From positions 1,448,774 to 1,512,773 of the forward strand of contig MNCI01037953.1 in the NCBI GenBank assembly GCA_015680685.1: a stretch of DNA of 64,000 bases. Direction: 5' to 3'. Positions 55,900 through 64,000 of this stretch are shown piece by piece (the first letter of the stretch is position 1; the number at the start of each line of letters is the position of its first letter). The notes under the pieces were generated by a model. The model worked only from the letters and a program-made list of their open reading frames with translations, did not search any database and was not told the origin of the DNA. Made by a program: the position numbers and the translations under genes. Source of the DNA: Gnetum montanum (Eukaryota; Streptophyta; Gnetopsida; Gnetales; Gnetaceae).

Positions 55900-57532
55900 A
55901 GATGAAAGTCCATGAACCATTAACCTCTATATCATCAACCTCATTGGAGTCAAAAGTTCCACCAATAGGCTGGTAAGTCTCCTCTTCATCATCATCATTT
56001 CTAGTGCTAGAGTTGAAGACATGCTTCTCATCCTCATCTGAAGAAGAAACTATGACAAGAGCTCTTTAGGGATGAAGCTTTACCAAAAATGTAAACATGA
56101 ACAAGGATGAGATGGAGCTTGCTATTAGGATAAAGAAGCACCCTTACTCTAATAGGTGATTGGAGCACCTAGCCCCCAATTAGTTGTAGCACCAAAAATA
56201 CTCTCCATCACCTACTACTCAAAGAATTGAGGAACATCCTCATGTACATATGTGCTCAATCCAAGTTGCTTGGGATTAGGAAAAGACTCCCCCTAGATAT
56301 GTGTAGGAGGTGTAGTAAGATCCTCAAAATCAGATGCATTTCCTGAATTATATGCTTGGGATGGTCTAGCTACTATAGAGTGTCTGGCTAGAGCAAGACT
56401 ATCCACCTCACTATCTAACATAAGAGGAGTAGTAATCTCCTTGAACTTCTATCCATCTGGAGGTAGTGGCACATTTGCTACATCTACTCTCTTACAAAGG
56501 TAAGAGAGATTTCATCTGATCATCCCAAAAGTTTTGGCAAATGGTTTTATGACCTTCTTTAGAACTAACTTCACTTGATTATTAATAGATTTAGATTTCC
56601 TAAGCTAAGGAGAGGTCCTAGGTTGTGATGTAGCCTGCTTTCATCTTACCTTTGAGGTCTAGAAGTTGGAATTTTAGATTCTACCCATGTGGTGCTTCTT
56701 TCCTTTGAATATTCTACAAGACTTATCTTTCCTTTGAGAAGACACATATTAGGAATATGGTCACCTACCTATTAAATCAATAAACTGATGAGTAGAGGGT
56801 ATATAAGAATCCTTTCTCTTGTATATAGCCCCAACATGTCCCTAAAAAGAATATGCCCCAAATCTAATGGTTTCCCAGTGAGAAGATAGTAAAGACCAAA
56901 GGCTTGGACTAGCAATAAATACCTATATCTTCCTCCTTTAACAATTATTTTATATAGAATAATAAAGGAAAGGATGGAAGCATCTTGGCCCATTTGACAT
57001 TTGAACACTTTACAGCTTCTCAAGGATTATGAATGATCAAAAAGAGCATCACAAAATTCTTCTTTAGAAACAGGGATCATTTCATTAGTAAAAATATCAA
57101 ACGTAAAATGTATGGTGATCTTATGGATACTAGAGCTTGAAATGCCAAGAATGACATTTACTACTTGAGGTGAAACCTCAATCACAACTCCCCCAACAAT
57201 TAAAGTAAAGGATCCAATAGCAGCATTAGTAATAGTGATGTTACAATAAAATTCTCTAATTACGATCTTAGGTACACAAAAGTTCATTGTAATAATACAA
57301 ACCCAATTTATAACTTGGAAAAATGCTATTAACTCTTTTTAATGATGCTTTTGAAAACTAAGATTCCTCTTAGAGATAATGCATACAGAGCGAGTTGCCT
57401 CAAATTGATGATAAGCATTTGAAGAGGAAAATTAGGGTTGATATGTGTTTTGCTTACTTTGAAGAAGCTCCCTTTCCAATTTTTTCCCTTACAAGGAGGA
57501 GCTCTTGATATACCAGTCTTCTTATGAGCCAT
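55900..57532 (-). pseudogene. Extra ORF of element III (plant-transposon-protein-like)
   Basis: The start is the ATG at 57532 with a basic N-terminus ('MAHKKTGISRAPPCKGKN'). After stops near 57330 the frame continues at 57287 with 'VIREFYCNITITN', 'LIVGGVVIEVSPQVVNVILG' and, past one stop at 57027, 'LQAFGLYYLLTG'-like text to 56772 ('RYLLLVQAFGLYYLLTGKP'). Further down (about 56030-55930) it is acidic ('RNDDDEEETYQPIGG'). The pattern (FY.N, then V.G..I..S...+N.+LG) is that of the extra proteins called 'putative plant transposon protein'. It occupies the place where pol should be. Role unknown. Confidence 0.55.
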
Positions 57533-57539
57533 GGATTTT

Positions 57540-58470
57540 GGAATAAATGTACTTGAATTGGAGCTTGGAAGCCCTTGATGACTATGCTAGGACATCCAAG
57601 GTTTGAATGGGGATCAATTTTAAATAGTTGTAGCTATCAAGGGTTTTCCCACAAATTAGGACATCCCACCAAAAATGGGACGTCTCGCCTAAGTTGCCCA
57701 AAACATAGTGGGACGTCCAAGAATGGGATGGGTTGTTCCAAGTAGGACATCTCATAAAATAGTGGGACATCCCAACATGTAGTTGGTTGTATTTATGTTG
57801 CAAGGATGAGGGCTTAGAGGAAATGCTGCCATGGATAATTAGACTTATAAAACTATAAAACTTCATATAAGATAAGAAGAATCTTTTACCAATGCTTACC
57901 TTTACTTACCTTGCTTACTGTTGACATAGTGTGAAGTCTATGTAGTTTTAGAATGAGGTTCTCTCTAGAGTTCCTTCTTGGTGATTGGTACAAATTTCTT
58001 GTATCTCAAATGCCTTATTTCCATTTATCAAATTCTTTGTTTGAGTTTCGTTCTTCCTTCTATTTTTGTTTGATCCTCCATACTTTTATAACCTACAAGA
58101 TATTCTTTCTAGGCACTTTTGGATAAGACCAAGAAGTCATATTTTATGACCAAGATTCATGAGATAATGTTTTAAATGATAGTTTGATTGCTTATGTCCA
58201 CCATAGTAATAACACTTAATTTTTCTTACTTGAGCAAGATGCTCAAACCTTGGAGTGTAATCTCATTTAGATGAAGTGCTTGAGGATGCCTTAGTTTGTT
58301 GATGACTTCCTAGTCCACTTTTATCATGTGGATCTCTTCCTTGTCCTAAAATTATTTGAAGGGTCCCCTTTCCTTTAACAAGTCTCTCATTTACAAGCTT
58401 ATATTTGTATGTTCTTTTATAATATCCTCATATGAGGATGTTAGCTTTTGATTTTTAGCTCTTAGGTATG
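57540..58470. other. Non-coding stretch between gag and extra ORF of element III
   Basis: No pol motif was found on the - strand. Around 57640-57790 the words 'gggacgtc', 'gggacatcc' and 'aggacatc' recur, echoing similar words in the LTRs near 55060-55140 and 60300-60420. Confidence 0.5.
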
Positions 58471-59676
58471 AGTTTTCTTATGAGATATTCAAGTATTTTT
58501 TATTTAGTTGAGATAACTCTAAATCTTTATCATTTAAGACCTTTTTCAATTTAATGCATGGACTTTGAAAAGATAAAATCTCATTGCATAGTAAATCATA
58601 TCTTTCTTCAATAGTTCTTTCAGGTTCTTCTATTTCCATTATTAGATCATCATTAGCAAGGGCCATATAGACAAGGTGTGAGTTTGAGGAGATATCATCC
58701 ATTTCTTCTTTACTTTGTTCATCATCCTAGCTGGTGTAGAAATTTTTCTTTTTTGTATCAACTTTGGATTGGTCCTTCTTTGGAAACCTACCAACACTAG
58801 GACACTTAGAGGCCACATGGCCTCTACCATCATAAATCCAAAATTCTAAAGAGGATCATTAAGATTTGAGCTTTTAAAATTCTTATCTCTTTCTTTAACT
58901 TTGGTGCTAGTTTGATAGAAGTTTTTTCCTTTTCTTGCAAGTAATCTTTGTACTCTCCTTGACAAGAATGTCAATTCATCTTCACTATTAGCTTCATGCT
59001 CAGTAGGCTTCTTCTACTTTAATGAAATTTTAAGGGTAATAGGCTTTTCTTTGATTGCACCTTCACTAATGTTCATAAGAAATAAGTGCACTTTGTAGTT
59101 ATTCAAATTTCATGACTGAAAAATTCCTAATTTTCTTGATGGCTATTACCTTGCATTTCAATTTGGGTTGCAAGTTTCTTATCATCTTGATGATAACATC
59201 ACTTTTGGATAGAACCTTACTCGTACCTTTGATCACTACAACAAGATCATTGGCTCTTGAAAAGTAGTCTTTAATATTCTCTCCTCTTATTTTCAATTTA
59301 TCATATTCATTTTGCAAAACTAGTACCTTTAATTTTTTTACAACTAATGTACCTTCATAGGTTACTTCTAACATTTCCTAAATTTATTTAGTGGTCTTAC
59401 ACCCAGCTACTCTATTAAATTTATATTTTCTCAAAGCATAATAAAGACATTCTTTGCTTTAGAATCAAACATGAACTTATCTCTTTCATCTTGCATCTAT
59501 TTACTTCTTGACTTAGTAGTTGATATGTTGTCATCGATGGGTGATGTGTAACCTTCAAGAATAGATTCCAAGACTTTGAACTCCATGGATTCAAAGAATC
59601 CTTACATTCTTACTTTCCAATATACAAAGTTGATCCCATCAAACATAGGTGGCTTGGTGTAGGATGTCCCTTCCAT
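58470..59676 (-). pseudogene. Copia gag of element III
   Basis: The ATG at 59676 begins 'MEGTSYTKPPMFDGINFVYW', the classic start of copia gag. The next open piece (59374-59099) has 'LQNEYDKLKIRGENIKDYFS' and 'IKMIRNLQPKLKCKV', the core UBN2-type gag domain. The end (58702-58478) is acidic and helical ('EEPERTIEERYDLLCNEIL'). No clear zinc knuckle remains. Several stops break the frame. Confidence 0.82.
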
Positions 59677-59713
59677 TGTTTACCCTTGAGATTTTATGCT
59701 TTGAACTTGAGAG

Positions 59714-59731
59714 TACTAGGCTCTAATACCA
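59714..59731 (-). other. Primer-binding site of element III
   Basis: On the - strand 'tggtattagagcctagta' matches the initiator tRNA-Met complement, five bases from the LTR. Confidence 0.82.
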
Positions 59732-59736
59732 CTTGA

Positions 59737-60732
59737 TGACCAAGAACTTAGAATGGGGTTTGAATAATTTCCCCAAGTTAAACATCAAAGACAACCAAAA
59801 TCGCACATAATGTTTATGTGGTTCTTTAACTTGGGTATATTCACACTCGGAGGGTAGAATCCTTATACATCTCGACTTTATTCCTTGAAAATGTTGTTTA
59901 GAGGATACCACAACCTTTACAAAATGTGAGCTTTGCATCAAAGTGTTTCTTCACTATGAACACTTTCAACAAGCTCAACAAACTCAACAAAGATGCCTTC
60001 CCATAAGAAGCACATCAACCCCACAAGGCTTACAAGAAGAAAAAAAAGAATTAAGGAGCAAGTGTAACTCACTTTATAAATTCCTTGCAATAAAGCCCTC
60101 AACACATACAATAATTTATAATAATTCACAAATGATGAACACAATGAGGAAAAAAGCCAATTCACTTGACATACAATAATGGGATTAATCAATGAATAGT
60201 GCTTGTATGTTTCCCAAGAATTTTGCTTTGTTTTATATCCTTTTAGATTTCAAAAACTCCTTCAAATTCATGCAAGGGCTAGGAAATGGTTAATTGGAAT
60301 GTTCCATTCAAGGTTGGGACATCTATCTCTACTTCAATTCTAGGAGGATATCCCACAGAAAATTGGGATGTCTCCCTTGGGACATCTTAGCTATGATGTT
60401 CCAACAACAATTGGGACATTTGCTATCAATTTGGTATGTCTAGCCTACAAGTGAACTTTTAACTTTGGATCATTTCTCTAATAATTTAACATCTTGGTAG
60501 ACCTTGAAAAACCTTCATTTTTCTTGTAGAATCTATTTGCATCCCAACTCTCATCTTGTCATCCCAACTCTCATCTTGTCATTCCAATTCAACTCTCATT
60601 CCAACTCTCCTCTTGTTTCGAGGTTCTTTCTCAATCATCTTGTTACCTTGTCCTTTTCTTAGCTCTACAAGATAGCAATCATATTCCCACATTCTCCATT
60701 TTCTAAGGTTTCAATATATCAAAAGATCAACA
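59737..60732 (-). repeat. 5' LTR of element III
   Basis: On the + strand it starts TGACCAAG and ends GATCAACA. It pairs with 54454-55433 and is related to the LTRs of element IV. Confidence 0.88.
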
Positions 60733-61065
60733 GAAACTTCCATACACTCTGTAATTTCATACGCTAAAACTTCCATGTGTTGTGTAGTTTCACATTTAGT
60801 ATTCCCTAAACCTTATTCTTCACAAAGTTAATAGAAATTTTGCAGTGTTTATGTACTTTTCTTCATTATTTTCTATAAATTATCTTGGTGTAGGCCCTGT
60901 TATTCATGTGTCATTTTCATATTATTATTTGTATATAACAATGGTAATAAACCCTTAAGTCTTCAAGTGATCAACAAGATCATTTGAGGTACTCCAAGAT
61001 TCTTTTGAGGCCCATGGATCTTGGGGTCAAACTATTTTACAAGGAAGTCTTTGATTCTTCTAGCA
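60733..61065 (-). repeat. Partial X-type LTR right of element III
   Basis: It matches the right third of the LTR at 37010-38145 ('tattccctaaaccttgttctt' region onward) and ends 'tctagca'. Degraded purine-tract sequence follows at 61066-61078. Confidence 0.6.
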
Positions 61066-61097
61066 CTGATTTTTGACATCTCTTGGGGTCAAACTAT

Positions 61098-62208
61098 TTT
61101 TCACATTCTTTATTGATGCCTCTTGGATCAATCCTCCAAACATCAACAAAGAAGGGACAATGAAACACTCCAAACAAGATTTATGTTATGCATAAGAAAC
61201 CTAGCAACCAATAATTTGCATTATAATTTAATGGAAATTTAAAGGCAAAAATAATTACATATTTTTCCATTAAAAACCCTACCCCATGGCCTTGATTTGG
61301 CAAAAATTTAGGTAATTTTAATATGTATAAATGAAATTTAAATTCCACATGTTGTAAGTTTTGTTTGTGCTAGTGTGTGAAAGCCAAAATATTTGAAAAT
61401 GCTACAAAAAATTGGATTTTTCTCCACTACAAAAAACTAGGTTTTTGTTCCACATGTTGTGATAGCATGTGTAGCAGCATGCAGAACTAGAACTTATTCA
61501 TACACTACAAATTTGGTAGCAAAAGCTTCACACATTGTGCTAACATGTGGAGCAGCATGTGGGGGCAAGAAACCAATCAAAATTACTTACACGTTATAGA
61601 GAAGCATTTAATACAGTGTAGAAATTTAACAGTAATTTGGTAGAAATTAGCTAGAATTAAAGCAGTAGGAAACCAGCATACATAGCCTATTTAAGCCAAA
61701 ATTGCTAGTGTTTAAAGGACTTTTGGCATTTTTGTAACTCTTCAAAACATAAAATACTTGGAGAGAAAGGAGATCTAAAAGTGTAGAGTCATTTGGAGAG
61801 TAGATTTTAAAGCATTAGACCCTATTGCAGAGTAAGCTAGTGCATTTGGAAGGACTACAGGACACATGCTACCCATCCATATGCCTAATTCTCTACATCA
61901 GTTTGTAAAAAAATGCCTTGAAACAATTACATTTTCAGATTTTATATTTCCTAAGTCTTGTTCTTCAAAGAGTTAATATAAGTTTTGTAGTGTTTACTTA
62001 CTTTTATTCATTATTTTTTAAACTTATCTTAGCATAGACCTATTATTCATGCATCATTTTCATATTTTTATTCATATATAACATTGGTAATAGACCCTCA
62101 AGTCCCTAGGAAATTAGCAAGACCATTTGAGGTATGTTAAGATCCTTCCAAGGTCCGTGGATATTGGGGTCAAACTATTTTGTAAAGAAGTATTTGGTTC
62201 TTCCAACA
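61098..62208 (-). repeat. X-family LTR, further copy
   Basis: It is nearly full-length and colinear with 37035-38145, ending 'ttccaaca', with the purine tract copy 'ccaatttttccatctct' at 62209-62225. Its left end is joined to a piece of LTR-internal sequence ('cttggggtcaaactattttt'), so the array has been rearranged. Confidence 0.65.
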
Positions 62209-62225
62209 CCAATTTTTCCATCTCT

Positions 62226-62419
62226 TAGTTCATGATAAAGCATTTTCTGATAAGACAAGTTTAGACCATTACATCTTGTGTAGTAGAAATGCATGAAGGT
62301 AAGTATTTTGAGACTCTAGTCTCTACAAGCCTAGCCTAGCCTAGCCTAAAAGAGGGAATGTGATTTAGTCAAACACAACTTCTCTGAACTATCACAGGAT
62401 TTTAAGGTACTCGCCCCTG
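62226..62419. other. Short non-coding spacer with CCTAG repeats
   Basis: Nothing coding. A short perfect run of CCTAG units lies at 62329-62347, just after the palindrome 'gagactctagtctc'. Confidence 0.6.
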
Positions 62420-62972
62420 CACTAGCTTAGATATATATTTCTTATCTATATCTATTCTTTAGCTAAGAGGATCTTTTCCCTCTTTGAACAATCAATTCTT
62501 AGCATAAAATATTCCTAACTCATGGATGAGGAACAAGATTTTAACAATTAAATATTTTATGATCTTTGGACAAAGAACAATATTTTCAAAAATGAATCAT
62601 TCACAATCTCTAAATGAGGAAGATTCAAGCATACTTCAATGGTATGTTCTCACTCCCTGTTGAATTTTGGATACTTTTGAAGCATTAAAAAGAAAGAAAA
62701 AAATTTGGCTGAGAACAAGAACACACCATAAAAGAATGTGTAACTCTTCCTTATTAATAAGAGATCTTAAAAGATTTGAGTGCAAAATCTTATTCCTTGT
62801 CCAAAGATCGTGAATGATTCATTTTTGAAAACCTTGTTCTTCATTTAAAGATCATAAAATATTTGATTATTTAAATCTCGTTCGTCATCCATGATTCAAA
62901 AATATTTAATGCCAAGAATTGATTATTCAAAGAGGGAATACATATATATATATATATATATCTAAGCTAGTG
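62420..62972. mobile_element. 553-bp foldback/MITE-like element
   Basis: The 19-base ends 'cactagcttagatatatat' (62420-62438) and its reverse complement (62954-62972) match perfectly. Inside, 62480-62625 and 62765-62940 are inverted copies of each other over about 150-180 bases, around a roughly 140-base loop. It has no coding capacity. I could not find a convincing target duplication, so the superfamily is open. Confidence 0.7.
62942..62961. repeat. (AT)10 microsatellite
   Basis: A perfect run of AT lies inside the right arm of the foldback element; the left arm has only a shorter run. Confidence 0.9.
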
Positions 62973-64000
62973 GTCACTAGCCATGTTTGGTAAAGAAAAC
63001 ATTAAATAATACATCTGTATAATTATAGAAAATAATATTCTTCATAAGTAATATAAAATACTTGGAACATGAAATTTATCAATGCAAATACAATCATTCA
63101 TTATAATACTGATTTCTTTGAAAGAACATGATGATTATTCATCAGTCATTAACAACAAAACATCTAACATGAAGATAATGAAATCACATTCTAATAGATC
63201 TACTACATTACTCCTCAGTAAGTCTTATTTGAAGGTTTAAAGCCTTGAAAATCTTGTAATATCTTTTTCTTAAAATTGGAGAAAATATATGTAGATAATC
63301 AAACTGTTTTAATCTCAAAAGTACAAAAAATATGACACCTATCATTTTTTTTATTTCCTATATTAATAGATGCCCATTCAAGGTTATTCCTTATGGTTCC
63401 TTTTCATACTTAGTTGCATATTTAGCAATGTACTTAACAATGACATATTTATCAAGAATTAGTTGAAAGTCTATGTTAGCCCTCCATGTTTGCAATACCA
63501 ATCTATTATGAACATTCAACCTATTATCATTTCTTCATGACTCATATTTTATGTCAATGTTTTGGTTGAAATCTTGAAAGAGATCAGACTATGGTCACAA
63601 CATCCATGGAACATTGTACCTGAGAATGATGGTAGCTCAATCAATGTTAATTTCTTTCAAAAGAATATATCTTAAATAGAAAAGGAAAAACATCATATTA
63701 AAAAATAAATAAGAAAAAATTTTAAATGAAATTATTACCTACAAACCTTAACTCCATTCCTTCTTTATAAGCATGCACCTCTTCTACATATTGTATATCT
63801 TTCAACAACATTTAATATTTCATCATAATCCATTTATAAATTCATATAATGTAGGATGTTGTATCTTTGAAATGGTAAAAGAAACATGATAAATATGTAA
63901 GATTATAGATACTACAGATGTTCTAGTCTAACAACATGCTAATTAAACATTGCAAAGCCATAATCAATAAAGATTGTATGTCAAAACTTACATTATTCTA
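62973..64000. other. AT-rich sequence without recognisable features
   Basis: Stops are dense in all frames. I see no LTR ends, RNA genes or repeats beyond simple A/T runs. Confidence 0.55.

Larger units (their letters stand above)
54454..60732 (-). mobile_element. Element III: non-autonomous copia element with gag and an extra ORF
   Basis: On the - strand: 5' LTR (60732-59737), tRNA-Met-type primer site, gag (59676 to about 58470), no visible protease, integrase, RT or RNase H, an extra ORF (57532 to about 55900), purine tract and 3' LTR (55433-54454). LTR ends, tract and gag start match element IV, so III is a derivative of that family. No matching target duplication was found (flanks 'actaa' and 'gaaac'), so recombination may have occurred. 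Confidence 0.8.

Noticed and set aside
1-64000. CRISPR arrays, bacterial operons, tRNA or rRNA genes
   Set aside because: No regular spaced repeats, operon-like gene spacing or recognisable tRNA/rRNA sequence was seen. Primer sites only match tRNA 3' ends.

Overview
The window looks like intergenic DNA from a plant with a large, repeat-rich genome. Every recognisable coding block is a plant LTR-retrotransposon domain, a gene carried by such an element, or a captured fragment of a plant-type xanthine dehydrogenase gene. I see no intact host gene and no rRNA, tRNA or CRISPR array. A gymnosperm would fit the long, old, nested elements, but that is only an inference. Almost all reading frames carry stops or frameshifts, so CDS-like entries are mostly listed as pseudogenes.

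Layout. (1) 1-314: ends of two nested LTRs. (2) 315-14838: 'X-A', a Ty3/gypsy gag-protease element whose 3' half carries a multi-exon gene on the opposite strand (3791-14637). That gene is split by 'element I' (5904-12003, + strand), a Ty3/gypsy copy with LTRs, a tRNA-Asp-type primer site and the 5-bp target duplication GTTGA. (3) 14839-16470: non-coding, ending in a TCATTTG-rich array. (4) 16470-19870: 'Z', a decayed pol of the Tat/Ogre type (RT, RNase H, extra RNase H, integrase). (5) 20359-36389: 'element II', a 16-kb Ty3/gypsy element on the - strand (target duplication CTTAC). It has gag, pol, an insert with rearranged xanthine dehydrogenase fragments, an internal LTR-like promoter and a long extra ORF. 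(6) 37010-38145: an LTR of the X family. (7) 38146-54119: 'X-B', a second X copy in the opposite orientation, with the same antisense gene (38362-43792, + strand). Its gag is split by 'element IV', a Ty1/copia element (47593-53666, target duplication AACAT). (8) 54120-62208: further X-type LTRs, one split by 'element III' (54454-60732, - strand), a copia relative of IV that keeps gag but carries an extra ORF where pol should be. (9) 62209-64000: AT-rich DNA with a 553-bp foldback element.

How the parts relate. X-A and X-B appear non-autonomous: gag and protease run one way, a spliced gene runs the other way, and no RT or integrase lies inside X-B. Z could represent an autonomous partner, but this is unproven. 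Element I is an internal deletion derivative of the same family as II. Element III is a derivative of the same family as IV. The most interesting material is the antisense, intron-containing gene in X (splice sites partly shared by two copies, and a possible HAD-phosphatase-like segment), the permuted intron-less xanthine dehydrogenase fragment inside II, and an extra ORF with a similar short motif in three different element families.
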